From assembly GCF_000803215.1 (NCBI RefSeq), contig NZ_JSXC01000034.1:124001-188000 (forward strand): 64,000 bases of DNA, given 5' to 3'. Below the pieces are notes generated by a model. It ran no database searches. It was not told where the DNA came from and was given only the letters and a program-made list of their open reading frames with translations. Source of the stretch: Pectobacterium fontis (GTDB lineage Bacteria > Pseudomonadota > Gammaproteobacteria > Enterobacterales > Enterobacteriaceae). Positions 1 to 9,786 of this stretch are shown here, piece by piece (the first letter of the stretch is position 1; every line of letters begins with the position of its first letter). The position numbers and the translations under genes are program-made.

Positions 1-213
1 ACGTTGATAGCCCAGCCAGACGCGATTCTCGCAGCCGGACAGTGAAATACCCTCGGTTTTTAGTATCTCGGGCAGGGCTGGTAGCGCCTTTGCCAGCAAA
101 ATGAGCTGTCGATAGCGATCTTCCCAGGCTCGGCAGGTATCGAAACGTACCAGTAGATCGGCAACGGTAATACTGTGGCCAAAAGGGTGGGCGGTATCGG
201 TTATCTCGGTCAT
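1..213 (-). CDS. csdE: CsdE, sulfur acceptor for CsdA (partial, N-terminal part)
   Basis: SufE-family protein that accepts persulfide sulfur from the cysteine desulfurase CsdA in the cytoplasm. The reading frame starts at the ATG at 211-213 and runs off the left edge, so only about 71 residues are visible. These include the family block YRQLILLAKALPALPE followed by GCENRVWLG, whose cysteine is the sulfur-accepting residue in SufE/CsdE. It follows csdA in the same direction, 36 bases after the csdA stop, as expected for the csdA-csdE pair. An in-frame ATG at 246 would add 11 residues and is less likely because the shorter form matches the family N-terminus. Confidence 0.9.
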   Translation of the reverse strand, partial: MTEITDTAHPFGHSITVADLLVRFDTCRAWEDRYRQLILLAKALPALPEILKTEGISLSGCENRVWLGYQR

Positions 214-249
214 GATTTGTGGCCTGTCATCATTTTGGTCGAGCATCGT

Positions 250-1455
250 TTAGTCGAGCAGTAATTCAAGGGCGTTGCCCAGCGCGGCGACCAATGCAGC
301 AACATCTTGTTGGTTATTATACGGGGCAAATGAGGCGCGTAGCGTGCCGCTCACGCCGAGCGCGTCCATTAACGGTTGTGCGCAGTGATGTCCGGCGCGT
401 AGTGCGATGCCGCTTTCAGCTAACAGCGTCACCAGATCGCTATGGTGGATATTGGCAATATCAAAGGACAGCACGCTGGAATGCGGGCTACGGAAGCTGC
501 GAAAACCGGGAAAATGCGCCAACTGCGTTTCGGCAAGGTGCGCCAGCCGCTGGCTGTGTTGTTCTGCGGTGTGCCAATCCTGTGCGCTTAGCCAGTCTAA
601 CGCCGCAGACAGGCCAAGTACGCCAGCAATGTGTGGTGTTCCCGCTTCAAACCGCTGCGGAATCGCCTGTGGTAGGAAACCGTCAAAGGAAACCTGCGTC
701 ATCATTTTCCCGCCGCCTTGCCACGGCATCATACTTTCCAGCAAGGCGGTTTTGCCGTACAGCACGCCAATACCGGTGGGAGCATAAAGTTTGTGCCCGG
801 AAAATGCGTAGAAATCGATATCGAGCGCCTGTACATCGGGTGGACAGTGAACGATGCCCTGTGCGCCGTCAATCATCACTACCGCGCCATAGCGGTGAGC
901 CAGCGTAATCGCGCGTGCCAGATCGGGCTGGCCGCCGGTCACGTTTGACATTTGCCCCAGCGCCAGCAGACGGGTTTTAGCGGTGATCAGTGTAGCGAGC
1001 TGCTCAAGATCGGGTAAGCAATCCGTGCCTATTGGTAGCTTCACCACATGGGCGCCGGTTTGCTGTGCCACCATCAGCCATGGAATAAGGTTCGCGTGAT
1101 GTTCTGCTTCGCTGACGATGATCTCGTCGCCTGGCTGAAGGCGAGGGCGAGCATAGCTCTGCGCGACCAGATTGATCGCTTCCGTTGTGCCTCTGGTCCA
1201 GACAATTGCACGCGGGTCGTTGGCGTGAAGTAATGTAGCGACTTGCTCGCGAGTGTTTTCAAAACGTTGGGTTAGCGCCTGTGCGCCGCGATGCTGGCTG
1301 CGATGTACCGTACCACTTTCACTGCCATAGAACTGTTGCACCGCATCAATGACAGATTGCGGCTTCAGCGTGGTCGCGGCGCTATCAAGATATACCGCCG
1401 AATGCTGGAGTGCGGGGAACTGTTGGCGAAAGGTAGCGGGGTTAAACGGTGTCAT
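250..1455 (-). CDS. csdA: Cysteine desulfurase CsdA
   Basis: PLP-dependent class V aminotransferase fold enzyme that removes sulfur from cysteine (and cysteine sulfinate) and passes it to CsdE. Seen: the PLP lysine in AFSGHKLYAPTG (about residue 222) and the catalytic cysteine in LRAGHHCAQPL (about residue 358). The length of 401 residues equals that of E. coli CsdA. Start choice: an ATG lies two codons upstream (1461), but the AGAGG Shine-Dalgarno is 6 bases before the ATG at 1453-1455 and would abut the upstream one, so the downstream ATG is preferred. Co-oriented with csdE downstream. Confidence 0.95.
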   Translation of the reverse strand: MTPFNPATFRQQFPALQHSAVYLDSAATTLKPQSVIDAVQQFYGSESGTVHRSQHRGAQALTQRFENTREQVATLLHANDPRAIVWTRGTTEAINLVAQSYARPRLQPGDEIIVSEAEHHANLIPWLMVAQQTGAHVVKLPIGTDCLPDLEQLATLITAKTRLLALGQMSNVTGGQPDLARAITLAHRYGAVVMIDGAQGIVHCPPDVQALDIDFYAFSGHKLYAPTGIGVLYGKTALLESMMPWQGGGKMMTQVSFDGFLPQAIPQRFEAGTPHIAGVLGLSAALDWLSAQDWHTAEQHSQRLAHLAETQLAHFPGFRSFRSPHSSVLSFDIANIHHSDLVTLLAESGIALRAGHHCAQPLMDALGVSGTLRASFAPYNNQQDVAALVAALGNALELLLD

Positions 1456-1638
1456 GAGCATCCTCTTTTGGAGGGCAGATCCTGTCCCATTTTGCCGAGA
1501 GAGACAAGTTTAGGACTATGCCTAATGCGATTTTATGGAAAAAAAAACAACTATTGCTACGCTTTAAAGTGTTAATTTTCAGGATTTCCTGATGAATAAA
1601 GTTAACTATAAAACATTTAAATTCATTGAGGATTTATT

Positions 1639-1860
1639 ATGAAGAGTAAAATTTCTATTTTCGCCGCTATCGTGATGGCATTTTCTCTGGCAGCCTGTTC
1701 CAGTAATTACGTCATGCATACCAACGACGGGCGTACCATCATTGCTGAGGGGAAACCGAAGGTTGATGATGAGACCGGGATGATCAGCTATACCGATGCC
1801 TACGGTCAGCAACAGCAAATTAATCGTGATAATGTGAAAGAAATGGCGAAAGGGAAATAA
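1639..1860 (+). CDS. ygdI: YgdI/YgdR-family small lipoprotein
   Basis: A 73-residue protein with a type II signal peptide: MKSK start, hydrophobic core, lipobox LAAC with the acylated cysteine at residue 20. The mature part (NYVMHTNDGRTIIAEGKPK) matches the YgdI/YgdR (DUF903) family of small outer-membrane lipoproteins with an SH3-like fold. Function is not known. AGGA-type ribosome binding site just upstream (GAGGATTTATTATG). In E. coli a gene of this family also sits beside csdA and gcvB, which supports the symbol. Confidence 0.85.
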   Translation: MKSKISIFAAIVMAFSLAACSSNYVMHTNDGRTIIAEGKPKVDDETGMISYTDAYGQQQQINRDNVKEMAKGK

Positions 1861-1946
1861 CCTTGTTTGTCCATTGTCATTACCTGTTAAGCAGCATTAA
1901 CCTTATATTATCGGGCTATAGTGGCTTTTAGGTGTGAAACGTAAAC

Positions 1947-2145
1947 AAAAAAAAGCACCGCAAATTGCGGTGCTACACAAAAAATTACTTTAGACAGACA
2001 GGGTAAATGTGCAGGAAGTGAATAGGGTAGACTCGCTACCACATCTGCAAAAGGCAGATAAACAAATAGCAAACACAACATCACAACCACAAGCCAAAAG
2101 CACCTCAGGTTACCCCTCCGCACTTTTCGTTCCGGCCCAGGAAGT
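1947..2145 (-). ncRNA. gcvB: GcvB small regulatory RNA
   Basis: On the minus strand the sequence begins ACTTCCTGGGCCGGAACG, like E. coli GcvB. It holds a G/U-rich R1 seed (TTGTGGTTGTGATGTTGTG, about 2070-2092), the conserved TTCACTTCCTGCACATTTAC segment, and ends in a GCACCGC/GCGGTGC hairpin with eight U residues. Its position divergent from gcvA and next to a YgdI lipoprotein gene is the canonical one. GcvB is an Hfq-dependent RNA that represses many amino-acid and peptide transporter mRNAs and is activated by GcvA when glycine is plentiful (family knowledge). Length about 199 nt. Confidence 0.95.
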
Positions 2146-2151
2146 GGCGCT

Positions 2152-2180
2152 AATATAGGTATTTACTGGTACATCCTCAA
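2152..2180 (-). promoter_or_regulatory. gcvB promoter
   Basis: On the minus strand TTGAGG (-35, 2175-2180), a 17-base spacer and TATATT (-10, 2152-2157) end 6 bases before the predicted GcvB 5' end at 2145. GcvA sites are expected in the gcvB-gcvA gap but were not assigned. Confidence 0.7.
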
Positions 2181-2396
2181 CGGACAAATTATAATGTCTC
2201 GGATTACAAAAACTAATAGTTGTACCCATCATCTTTTCGTTGTGGAGCGGTTGGTCGCTGTCGATTATTTTGATCGTGCAGGCTACAAATCAACTGGGGG
2301 TGATTTCCCGTTATCACCTTTCTGCATCTTAAGCGCTATTGGGTACGAATGTGCCTGATAAATCGCTGATTTAGCCTAAACCAAAAGATTTCATTC

Positions 2397-3320
2397 ATGT
2401 CAAAACGTCTTCCTCCGCTCAACGCATTGCGCGTTTTTGATGCGGCGGCTCGCCATTTAAGTTTTACCAAAGCGGCCGAAGAGCTATTCGTCACACAGGC
2501 TGCGGTCAGCCACCAGATTAAATCGTTGGAAGACTTTCTGGGGCTTAAACTGTTCCGCCGTCGTAATCGCTCTCTGCTCCTGACGGAAGAAGGGCAAAGT
2601 TACTATCTTGATATCAAAGAAATCTTCTCATCTTTGAATGAGGCGACTCGGAAACTGCAATCGCGCAGCGCGAAAGGCGCGCTAACGGTTAGCCTGCTGC
2701 CCAGCTTTGCCATTCATTGGCTCGTGCCGCGCTTGTCGAGCTTTAACTCCGACTATCCGGGAATTGATGTGCGTATTCAGGCGGTGGATCGTGATGAAGA
2801 TCGTCTGGCGGATGATGTGGATGTGGCGATTTTCTATGGTCGTGGAAACTGGCCAGGATTACGGGTGGAAAAACTGTACGCCGAGTATCTGTTACCGGTT
2901 TGCTCGCCGGTATTGTTGACGGGGAATCATCCGTTAAAAACGCCGGACGATTTGGTCGCACACACGCTGTTGCACGATGCGTCGCGTCGTGACTGGTTGT
3001 CCTATACGCGGCAACTTGGCGTGCAGATTAACGTACAGCAGGGGCCGATTTTCAGTCACAGCGCGATGGTGTTGCAGGCCGCGATCCACGGGCAGGGCGT
3101 GGCGCTGGCGAATAATGTGATGGCACAGACAGAAATTGAAGCCGGACGGCTGGTGTGTCCGTTTAACGATGTGCTGGTCAGCCGCAATGCTTTTTATCTG
3201 GTATGTCATGACAGTCAGGCAGAACTGGGTAAAATAGCCGCCTTTCGCCATTGGATTTTGGCGCGGGCTGCCAGCGAGCAGGAAAAATTTCGCTTTCGCT
3301 ACGACAACGGTACGCGCTGA
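2397..3320 (+). CDS. gcvA: Glycine cleavage system transcriptional regulator GcvA
   Basis: LysR-type regulator of 307 residues. The N-terminal winged helix-turn-helix (LNALRVFDAAARHLSFTKAA, then VTQAAVSHQIKSLE, residues about 8-45) is followed by a LysR substrate-binding domain from about residue 90. GcvA activates the gcvTHP operon and gcvB in response to glycine, and represses gcvTHP together with GcvR and with purines. It is divergent from gcvB, as in E. coli. Confidence 0.95.
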   Translation: MSKRLPPLNALRVFDAAARHLSFTKAAEELFVTQAAVSHQIKSLEDFLGLKLFRRRNRSLLLTEEGQSYYLDIKEIFSSLNEATRKLQSRSAKGALTVSLLPSFAIHWLVPRLSSFNSDYPGIDVRIQAVDRDEDRLADDVDVAIFYGRGNWPGLRVEKLYAEYLLPVCSPVLLTGNHPLKTPDDLVAHTLLHDASRRDWLSYTRQLGVQINVQQGPIFSHSAMVLQAAIHGQGVALANNVMAQTEIEAGRLVCPFNDVLVSRNAFYLVCHDSQAELGKIAAFRHWILARAASEQEKFRFRYDNGTR

Positions 3321-3427
3321 AATGGCAATCGTTAACTGACTGAATAATTCACGTAGATAACGACGTATCAAATTGATGGCAGGCCTATTTGCCGAACGCA
3401 AACGGCGGCCTTTGTCAGAAACCTTGT

Positions 3428-3455
3428 GTATAGGTAATAACGTATAGGTAATAAC
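3428..3455 (+). repeat. Tandem 14-bp duplication covering the ygdD ribosome binding site
   Basis: The 14-mer GTATAGGTAATAAC occurs twice back to back (3428-3441 and 3442-3455) immediately before the ygdD ATG at 3457. Each copy holds a TAGG that could serve as Shine-Dalgarno; only the second is at a usable distance (8 bases). Confidence 0.8.
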
Positions 3456-3456
3456 G

Positions 3457-3852
3457 ATGAATAGTCGTTTTATGTTGGTATTTGCCGCTATCAGCGGCTT
3501 TACTTTTGTCGCGCTGGGCGCGTTTGGTTCCCATGTTCTCAGCAAAACGCTGGGCGCAACGGAATTAGGTTGGTTGCATACCGGCCTTGAATATCAGGCC
3601 TTTCACACGCTGGCGATTCTGGCGCTGGCGGTTGCTATGCAACAGCGCTCCAATCTGTGGTTTTACTGGAGCAGCGTTTTTCTGGCGTTGGGCACGGTAC
3701 TCTTCAGCGGAAGTTTGTACTGTCTGGCGCTTTCTCACCTGAAACTGTGGGTTTATGTGACGCCAATTGGCGGAACCTGTTTTCTGGTGGGGTGGATATT
3801 AATATTGATTGGCGCACTGCGTCTGAAGAGAAAGGCTGAACGCCATGAATAA
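3457..3852 (+). CDS. ygdD: YgdD, DUF423 inner-membrane protein
   Basis: A 131-residue very hydrophobic protein with four predicted membrane segments, belonging to the YgdD/DUF423 family (GAFGSHVL and [19 protein letters not shown] are family hallmarks). Function unknown. The 3' end overlaps rlmM by 8 bases, so the two are likely co-transcribed and translationally coupled. Same gcvA-ygdD-rlmM order as in E. coli. Confidence 0.9.
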   Translation: MNSRFMLVFAAISGFTFVALGAFGSHVLSKTLGATELGWLHTGLEYQAFHTLAILALAVAMQQRSNLWFYWSSVFLALGTVLFSGSLYCLALSHLKLWVYVTPIGGTCFLVGWILILIGALRLKRKAERHE

Positions 3853-4945
3853 AGTCATTTTGTATTGCCGTCCTGGGTTTGAGAAAGAGTGTGCGGCAGA
3901 AATAACGGAAAAAGCCTCGCAGCACAATGCCTTCGGTTTTGCTCGGGTCAAAGAAAATAGCGGTTATGTCGTATTCGAATGCTATCAGCATGAAGACGCC
4001 GATCGTCTGGTGAAAACGCTGCCGTTTCATGAACTGATTTTCGCCCGCCAGATGTTCGTCAGCGGGGAACTGCTGCGCGATCTGCCGCCGGAAGACCGTA
4101 TCACGCCGATTGTTGGTATGTTGTCCGGTGCCATTGAACGGGCAGGGGAACTGCGTGTTGAAGTTCCTGACACCAATGAAAGTAAAGAACTGATGAAGTT
4201 CTGCCGTAAATTCACCGTGCCGCTGCGTGCAGCGTTACGTGAACACAAGATTATGCTGAGCTATGAAAAAGCAGACCGTCCGGTGTTGCATGTGCTGTTT
4301 ATTGCGCCCGGCTGCTGCTATGTCGGGTATTCCTATAGCAATAACAATTCACCGTTCTATATGGGTATTCCAAGACTCAAATTCCCTGCCGATGCGCCAA
4401 GCCGTTCGACGCTGAAACTTGAAGAAGCATTTCACGTTTTCGTTCCAGCGGATGAGTGGGATGAGCGCCTGAGCAGCGGGATGTATGCGGTGGATCTGGG
4501 CGCTTGCCCCGGCGGTTGGACGTATCAACTGGTTAAACGCAGCATGATGGTTTATGCGGTAGATAACGGGCCAATGGCACCGAGTCTGATGGACACCGGG
4601 CAAGTGATGCACCATCAGGCCGATGGCTTCCGTTTCGAGCCACCGAGCAATAACGTGTACTGGCTGGTATGCGATATGGTGGAAAAACCGGCGAAAGTGG
4701 CGAGCTTAATGAGCGACTGGCTGGTGAAGGGCTGGTGCCGTGAAGCCATTTTCAATCTGAAGTTACCGATGAAGAAGCGCTACGAGGAAGTGTCGCAGAA
4801 CCTGGCGCTGCTGCGTGAACGCCTGAGCGAAAATGGCATTAATGCCGAAGTTCATGCTAAGCATTTGTATCATGATCGTGAAGAAATCACCGTGCATGTT
4901 CGTCGTTTCTGGAGCGCGGTGCCTGGGCGGCGCGACGAGCGATAG
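3845..4945 (+). CDS. rlmM: 23S rRNA C2498 2'-O-ribose methyltransferase RlmM
   Basis: 366-residue SAM-dependent methyltransferase that modifies C2498 of 23S rRNA before 50S assembly. An N-terminal THUMP-like region is followed by the Rossmann-fold domain with the SAM motif [14 protein letters not shown] (residues 216-229). A catalytic lysine sits in FNLKLPMKK (K306). Length matches the E. coli enzyme. Starts inside the end of ygdD. Confidence 0.95.
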   Translation: MNKVILYCRPGFEKECAAEITEKASQHNAFGFARVKENSGYVVFECYQHEDADRLVKTLPFHELIFARQMFVSGELLRDLPPEDRITPIVGMLSGAIERAGELRVEVPDTNESKELMKFCRKFTVPLRAALREHKIMLSYEKADRPVLHVLFIAPGCCYVGYSYSNNNSPFYMGIPRLKFPADAPSRSTLKLEEAFHVFVPADEWDERLSSGMYAVDLGACPGGWTYQLVKRSMMVYAVDNGPMAPSLMDTGQVMHHQADGFRFEPPSNNVYWLVCDMVEKPAKVASLMSDWLVKGWCREAIFNLKLPMKKRYEEVSQNLALLRERLSENGINAEVHAKHLYHDREEITVHVRRFWSAVPGRRDER

Positions 4946-5001
4946 CGCCGTGCTGATGCGTATCTGGAGTAACGGGTACGCATCCGTATTGATTCGTGTT
5001 G

Positions 5002-5784
5002 CTAGTGAGAATGCGGCTGAGCGCTATCCTGCATCGGTAGCCTTAGCTGCTGTAGATTGCCATTAAGCGTTAAATCGGTACGCAGCGTGGCTACCTGACG
5101 ACTGATCAGCGCCATGTCTTTATGTTGTTCCAGCTTCTTGCGCCACTTCTCCGGTACGCTATCTAGCTGTTGGTACAGCGCCTCCAGACTCCCGGCCTGT
5201 TGCAAGAGCAGTGCGGCGCTTTTGGGGCCGATCCCCGCGATGCCTGGGATCTTGCTGCTGCTAATGCCCGCCAGCCCCCAGTAGTCAGTCAACTGCTGTG
5301 GTGAAACACCAAATTCCTGTTCGATAAACGGCAGATCCAGCCAGCGTTTCTGAAAGTAATCTCTGATCTGAATGTGTGGTGCCAGTAGCTGGCAGTACCC
5401 TTTATCCGTCGATACAATCGTGGCCTGATGGCCTGCGGATGACAGCTTGGTGGCTAATGTGGCCGCCAGATCATCGGCTTCATTGCCGGGGCTATGCCAG
5501 CTTGCGACGCCAGCCGTGGCAAATGCCGCTTTAATCTGCGGAAGTTCCTGTTTCAGATTATCCGGCATGGGCGTGCGCCCTGCCTTGTAGTCGGGCAGGA
5601 TCTGGTGACGCCAACTGGTATCGCGATCTTCATCATCAAAGACGGCCACCGCGTGCGTAGGCTGGCTGTGTTGTATGAGCTGATGCAGCGCATGTTGGCA
5701 TGCGATGATACAGGGCGAACCTTGTACCGCATGAATGCGACGTATCAGATTGAGCGCGTCAACAATCAGCAAATGAACGGGCAT
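5002..5784 (-). CDS. xni: Flap endonuclease Xni
   Basis: 260-residue protein related to the 5'-3' exonuclease domain of DNA polymerase I (ExoIX/YgdG). Seen: the N-terminal [12 protein letters not shown], the acidic [12 protein letters not shown] and [11 protein letters not shown] blocks, and the helix-3-turn-helix DNA-binding part [19 protein letters not shown] around residue 180. It converges with rlmM and lies downstream of ppnN in the same direction. Confidence 0.92.
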   Translation of the reverse strand: MPVHLLIVDALNLIRRIHAVQGSPCIIACQHALHQLIQHSQPTHAVAVFDDEDRDTSWRHQILPDYKAGRTPMPDNLKQELPQIKAAFATAGVASWHSPGNEADDLAATLATKLSSAGHQATIVSTDKGYCQLLAPHIQIRDYFQKRWLDLPFIEQEFGVSPQQLTDYWGLAGISSSKIPGIAGIGPKSAALLLQQAGSLEALYQQLDSVPEKWRKKLEQHKDMALISRQVATLRTDLTLNGNLQQLRLPMQDSAQPHSH

Positions 5785-5814
5785 CGCATCATTCCTATCG
5801 TGCTATTCATGAAA

Positions 5815-5838
5815 GGGGGGAAGCCCCGCTTCCCCGTG
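5815..5838 (-). terminator. Hairpin between ppnN and xni
   Basis: On the minus strand GGGGAAGC-GGG-GCTTCCCC is followed by CCTTTC. The stem is strong but the U-run is weak, so it is a possible terminator or pausing site after ppnN. Confidence 0.4.
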
Positions 5839-5860
5839 TAGGTGTCGATAGCGCTGTCGA

Positions 5861-7225
5861 TTATGAGCAGATTTCGTAGCAGGGAATATAGGCGCTGCCG
5901 GGGAGCTTCATACGTTGCTGGGCAACGAAGCCCTGCAACAGCGTATCCATACTTTTCATCATCTGTGGGTCGCCATGAATTTTGTACGGCCCACGTTGCT
6001 CAATGGCCTGAATGCCGACTTCCTTCACGTTACCGGCCACAATGCCAGAGAATGCCCGGCGCAGCGCGGCAGCCAGTTCTTCCGCCGGTTGATTCGGATG
6101 CAGGTTGAGATCGGCCATGTTTTCATGTGTTGGTTCAAAAGGCAGTTGCAGATCCGGTGCGATGCGCAGTGACCAGTTAAAGCTGTAAGCATCGCCCGTG
6201 TGGCGACGGCTTTCTTTCACCTGCGGCATCGCTTTTTTCATCTGACGGGCGACTTCTGCGGCGTCGTTAATGATGATCGAATAGTAGCGACGCGCCTGAC
6301 GACCCAGGGTGCCCACAATGAATTCATCCAGCACGCGGAAATAGTCTGCACTTTCTTCCGGCCCGGTCAGGATAATCGGCAGCACCTGTTCGCTGTTTTC
6401 TGGGTTCATCATGATGCCGAGCAGATAGAGAAACTCTTCCGCCGTGCCGACCCCGCCGGGGAAAATAATGATGCCGTGTCCGATACGTACAAAAGCCTCC
6501 AGACGTTTTTCGATGTCCGGCATGATGATCAGTTCGTTGACCAGCGGATTTGGTGGTTCGGCGGCAATGATGGACGGCTCGGTCATACCGATGAAACGCC
6601 CCTCTTTATAACGTTGCTGCGCGTGACCGACGGCGGCACCTTTCATTGGCGCTTCCATCGCACCCGGACCGCAACCCGTACAGATATTCAGTTCACGCAG
6701 GCCAAGCTGGCTACCTACTTTGCGGGCATACTGATATTCAATTTCATTAATGGAGTGGCCGCCCCAGCAGACCACCATATTCGGCTCTTCCCCAACGTGG
6801 AGCGCCTTGGCATTGCGCAGGATAGAGAACACCAGGTTGGTGATGTGGGCGGAATTTTCCAGATTCAGGTTCTGATAGCGACCTGCGCTGGCGATTTGGC
6901 CATTGACGAACAGAATGTCGCGTAATACAGCGAACAGATTAGCCTGTAGGGCGCGAATGATGTTGCCGTCAACGAAAGCGTCTTCCGGCGGGTTCACCAG
7001 TTCCAGCTTGACGCCACGTTCACGACGCAGCACGTTGATATCAAAATCTTCATAACGGGACAGTAGTTCTTTGCTGTTATCTGTCTGACTACCTGAGTTC
7101 AGTACGGCGAGGGAACAGTTGCGGAACAAACGGTAGAGATCGCTGCTGGCCGTGCTTTTCAGCATATCGACTTCCAACTGCGATAACAAATCCATCGATC
7201 CCAATGGGCTGATATGTGTAATCAA
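5861..7225 (-). CDS. ppnN: Pyrimidine/purine nucleotide 5'-monophosphate nucleosidase PpnN
   Basis: LOG-family (TIGR00730-like) nucleosidase that splits nucleoside monophosphates into base and ribose 5-phosphate; in E. coli it binds (p)ppGpp. The lysine-decarboxylase-like core carries the motif [18 protein letters not shown] (PGGxGTxxE). Start choice: the frame is open to an ATG at 7348, but a clear AAGGAG lies 5 bases before a TTG at 7223-7225, and starting there gives [12 protein letters not shown] and 454 residues, exactly the E. coli length and N-terminus. TTG is therefore taken as the start. Confidence 0.93.
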   Translation of the reverse strand: MITHISPLGSMDLLSQLEVDMLKSTASSDLYRLFRNCSLAVLNSGSQTDNSKELLSRYEDFDINVLRRERGVKLELVNPPEDAFVDGNIIRALQANLFAVLRDILFVNGQIASAGRYQNLNLENSAHITNLVFSILRNAKALHVGEEPNMVVCWGGHSINEIEYQYARKVGSQLGLRELNICTGCGPGAMEAPMKGAAVGHAQQRYKEGRFIGMTEPSIIAAEPPNPLVNELIIMPDIEKRLEAFVRIGHGIIIFPGGVGTAEEFLYLLGIMMNPENSEQVLPIILTGPEESADYFRVLDEFIVGTLGRQARRYYSIIINDAAEVARQMKKAMPQVKESRRHTGDAYSFNWSLRIAPDLQLPFEPTHENMADLNLHPNQPAEELAAALRRAFSGIVAGNVKEVGIQAIEQRGPYKIHGDPQMMKSMDTLLQGFVAQQRMKLPGSAYIPCYEICS

Positions 7226-7574
7226 TTTTGCTCCTTGAAACGCAATATAATTCGCGATGTCACGTTGGCTGCCGAGTATACGCTCCGTTGTAACAGACGT
7301 TTCAGCAACATGGCACGAATAGCATTCATTTAAACCGCTACACGGCATGCTCGTGCGTTAAATGCCGTATGAAACCGGCTTGAGCATCCCGTTCAGACGT
7401 TATGGATCTTTTGTTGTCTGGCATACCACCTTAGCGCGCCGCCACCATTTTTTCCAATGTTGACGGCAGTCTGTCTCCTAACTTGCGTGACGCTACGCAT
7501 ATCTCCGTGCAACTTCACGTTGCATATGCGTTGGCGGGGTATCTTGCCGGGTAAGCCTGTGGCTTATCGACCGC
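7226..7574. other. Gap between queF and ppnN
   Basis: 349 bases between the stop of queF and the start of ppnN, both on the minus strand. It must hold the ppnN promoter. I see short inverted repeats (for example TGCAACTTCACGTTGCA near 7507-7523) but no coding potential, no clear U-run terminator and no RNA I recognise. Confidence 0.5.
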
Positions 7575-8423
7575 TTACTGGCGCGGCAGGCGTCCAGTCG
7601 GGGCGTTAAACGGGGCGTTGCTGCGCCACGGGTTGATGTCCAGCCCGCCACGTCGAGTGTAGCGGGCATACACGCTGAGTGTTTCCGGTTGGTAGTAATG
7701 CATGATGTCGTTAAAAATTCGTTCCACACACTGTTCGTGAAATTCGTTATGATGACGAAACGAAACAATGTAGCGCAGCAGCGCTTCACGGTTGATGCGC
7801 TTGCCGCGATAGTGAATCTGTACGGAGCCCCAGTCGGGTTGATGGGTGATCAAACAGTTGGATTTCAGCAGGTGGCTGACCAGCGTTTCTTCAACGACAG
7901 GCGTGTCCTGCTCATTTGTCGCCAGATAGTCGGCGTTGAAATCATAGCTGTCGATTTGTAGGTCTTGTTCGTCGATGCATTCGCCTGTAAACCCGGCGAG
8001 TGGCTGCCCTTCAAGCTCGCTGAGTTTGAAAAGCGTGACACTGACGTCACCCTGCGCGCACTGCGCCAGATCGTTAGCTAACGTTGCACGTACGCTTTCC
8101 CAACTGTCGAATATCGTCTGATTAAAGCTGTTCAGATACAGTTTAAAACTTTTCGATTCAATCAGGTTCAGGCTTTCCGCATTGAGATGCATTTCACCCA
8201 CCGCTACCTGAGGGAGGCCGCGGCTGTTTAGCCAGGACAGTTCGTAGAGCGTCCAGATATCTGCGCCATGAAAAGGCAGATTATCAGGATAAATACCGAG
8301 TGGATCGCGGTTCAGGCTACGTGGCACTGGTTGCAGAAGTGCGGCATCATAATGGTCGTGATAGGGCGTGGGTTTGCCGAGCGTCAGCCCGCTTAGGGCT
8401 TGATGCTTGTCATAAACGGACAT
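7575..8423 (-). CDS. queF: NADPH-dependent 7-cyano-7-deazaguanine reductase QueF
   Basis: Reduces preQ0 to preQ1 in queuosine biosynthesis (tunnelling fold, long YqcD type). Seen: the QueF motif [15 protein letters not shown] and the catalytic cysteine in [13 protein letters not shown], and [13 protein letters not shown] near the C-terminus. Start choice: the frame is open to 8501, but the ATG at 8421-8423 gives [17 protein letters not shown], the family N-terminus, and 282 residues, the E. coli length. Divergent from syd. Confidence 0.94.
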   Translation of the reverse strand: MSVYDKHQALSGLTLGKPTPYHDHYDAALLQPVPRSLNRDPLGIYPDNLPFHGADIWTLYELSWLNSRGLPQVAVGEMHLNAESLNLIESKSFKLYLNSFNQTIFDSWESVRATLANDLAQCAQGDVSVTLFKLSELEGQPLAGFTGECIDEQDLQIDSYDFNADYLATNEQDTPVVEETLVSHLLKSNCLITHQPDWGSVQIHYRGKRINREALLRYIVSFRHHNEFHEQCVERIFNDIMHYYQPETLSVYARYTRRGGLDINPWRSNAPFNAPTGRLPRQ

Positions 8424-8492
8424 GCTGTTACCTTGATGTGAGAAGCGTGATGGCGAATAGTGTAACCTGACTAAAGAGTGATGAGAAAAATT

Positions 8493-9041
8493 ATGGATCA
8501 TGTGGTCGTTTCAGCGCTGGCGGCATTTACCCAGCGCTATGTTGCCTGTTGGCAGCAGGAGAAAGGGCATTTGCCGGCCAGTGCAGCACTTTACGGCATT
8601 CCTTCCCCGTGTATTGTCGAAAATCAGGGGGAGACGGTTTACTGGTCGCCACAGCCTTTTGCCCCTTCAGCCGCGTTGGATGGCGTGGAACGTGCGCTGG
8701 AAATCAGCCTGCACCCTGATATTCACGCTTTCTACACTGCACAATATGCCGGGGATATGGCGGCACAGTTCGATTCGCTATCTTGCCAACTGCTGCAAGT
8801 GTGGAGCGAAGAAGACTTTACCCGTATGCAGGAAAATCTGATTGGCCATTTGCTAACGCAGAAACGCCTTAAGCTCACGCCGACGTTGTTTTTAGCAACC
8901 ACCGATTCTGAGATGACAATGGTGTCGTTGTGTAATGTTTCCGGGGAGATCATTCTGGAAGAATTCGGCACAAAAAAACGCCAAACCTTAGCGCCGACGC
9001 TGGTAGCGTTTCTTTCTGACCTCAGCCCGCAGGCGATCTAA
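8493..9041 (+). CDS. syd: SecY-interacting protein Syd
   Basis: 182-residue peripheral membrane protein of the Syd family, which binds SecY and can inactivate abnormal translocons. Family blocks seen: [46 protein letters not shown] codons upstream (8478, 8481) would lengthen it by 4-5 residues; the ATG at 8493 fits the family length of about 181. As in E. coli it lies next to the csrB-type RNA. Confidence 0.9.
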   Translation: MDHVVVSALAAFTQRYVACWQQEKGHLPASAALYGIPSPCIVENQGETVYWSPQPFAPSAALDGVERALEISLHPDIHAFYTAQYAGDMAAQFDSLSCQLLQVWSEEDFTRMQENLIGHLLTQKRLKLTPTLFLATTDSEMTMVSLCNVSGEIILEEFGTKKRQTLAPTLVAFLSDLSPQAI

Positions 9042-9068
9042 TGATTAATCGAATTTCACTTTCGGTGC

Positions 9069-9086
9069 TGTAAGAGATCTCTTACA
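9069..9086 (+). promoter_or_regulatory. GacA/UvrY (ExpA) upstream activating site for RsmB
   Basis: TGTAAGAGATCTCTTACA is a perfect 18-bp palindrome that matches the GacA/UvrY consensus TGTAAG-N6-CTTACA. Its place between syd and the RsmB RNA is where the BarA/UvrY (ExpS/ExpA) system is expected to act. Confidence 0.85.
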
Positions 9087-9091
9087 TTTTC

Positions 9092-9109
9092 TGTAAGAAA
9101 TATCTTATC
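9092..9109 (+). promoter_or_regulatory. Second, imperfect GacA/UvrY site
   Basis: TGTAAGAAATATCTTATC keeps the TGTAAG half and the 6-base spacing, with CTTATC instead of CTTACA. It lies 23 bases (about two helical turns) from the perfect site. Confidence 0.6.
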
Positions 9110-9334
9110 TTTAATCTTAAAATTAGGTTTCATTTTTATTTTTTCATTATTAATTAGCTAATTATGGTGAGGATTCGCAATATTACTTAAGGTAGTGTGA
9201 GAAACATTGCCACTTACCCCTTGCCGAAAGCTGACAATTAATACATCTTATTACTTAAATTAGTAACCGGTTACAGTGTGTGTGACGGTAACTATCGGTA
9301 ACAAAATAACATTGCTGTGCTCGTATTATGTTCA

Positions 9335-9661
9335 GGAAGAGGCGGTGTTTTGGGATAAACACTGTTTTAGGAAGAAACTGGAGTTTCAGGAAGAAACACG
9401 ATTTCAGGATGAAATCAGGGACACCTCCAGGAAGGAGATCGAGAGCCGATTAGGAATGTCGGTGGGGCAGGAGCCTAAAGGGATTGGATCACGGAAGAGA
9501 CAGGATGGGAACGTCAGGAAGAAAGTGGGACGCCAGCAAGGATTGTGGGTCAGGGAGACCAAAAAGGAAAAGTTTTCACGGATGAGCAGGGATGCAAATG
9601 TGTAGCGGGATAGCTATAAAACGAACCGGGGGTACTGAGAAATCAGTACCCCCAATTTTTT
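9335..9661 (+). ncRNA. rsmB: RsmB/CsrB regulatory RNA
   Basis: Between syd and yqcC, the csrB position in E. coli. The plus strand carries 24 GGA triplets from 9334 to 9611, many as AGGA or GGGA in predicted loops, which are the CsrA/RsmA binding motif. It ends in a strong terminator (GGGGGTACTGA-gaaa-TCAGTACCCCC, then T6, to 9661). RsmB sequesters RsmA/CsrA and so promotes expression of extracellular enzymes in soft-rot bacteria (family knowledge). The 5' end is uncertain: a TATTAT at 9324-9329 suggests about 9335. A longer transcript starting near 9180 is possible. Confidence 0.9.
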
Positions 9662-9786
9662 GACTGCAATAAGCGCGTACCGGGCTATCGCTGAGAACGT
9701 ATGAACAAAATGCGGCGATTGGGTCAGGCTGATATCAATGCTATGCTTTGCCGCCATTACCGTTGGCTTCAAGGGCGAGAAACCGC

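Noticed and set aside
219-908. 229-codon plus-strand ORF opposite csdA
   Set aside because: Arginine-rich shadow of csdA with no recognisable domain.
9276-9605. Open frame of 109 codons over the RsmB region
   Set aside because: Low-complexity Lys/Glu/Arg/Gly composition follows from the repeated AGGAAG motifs of the regulatory RNA; no ribosome binding site and no family.
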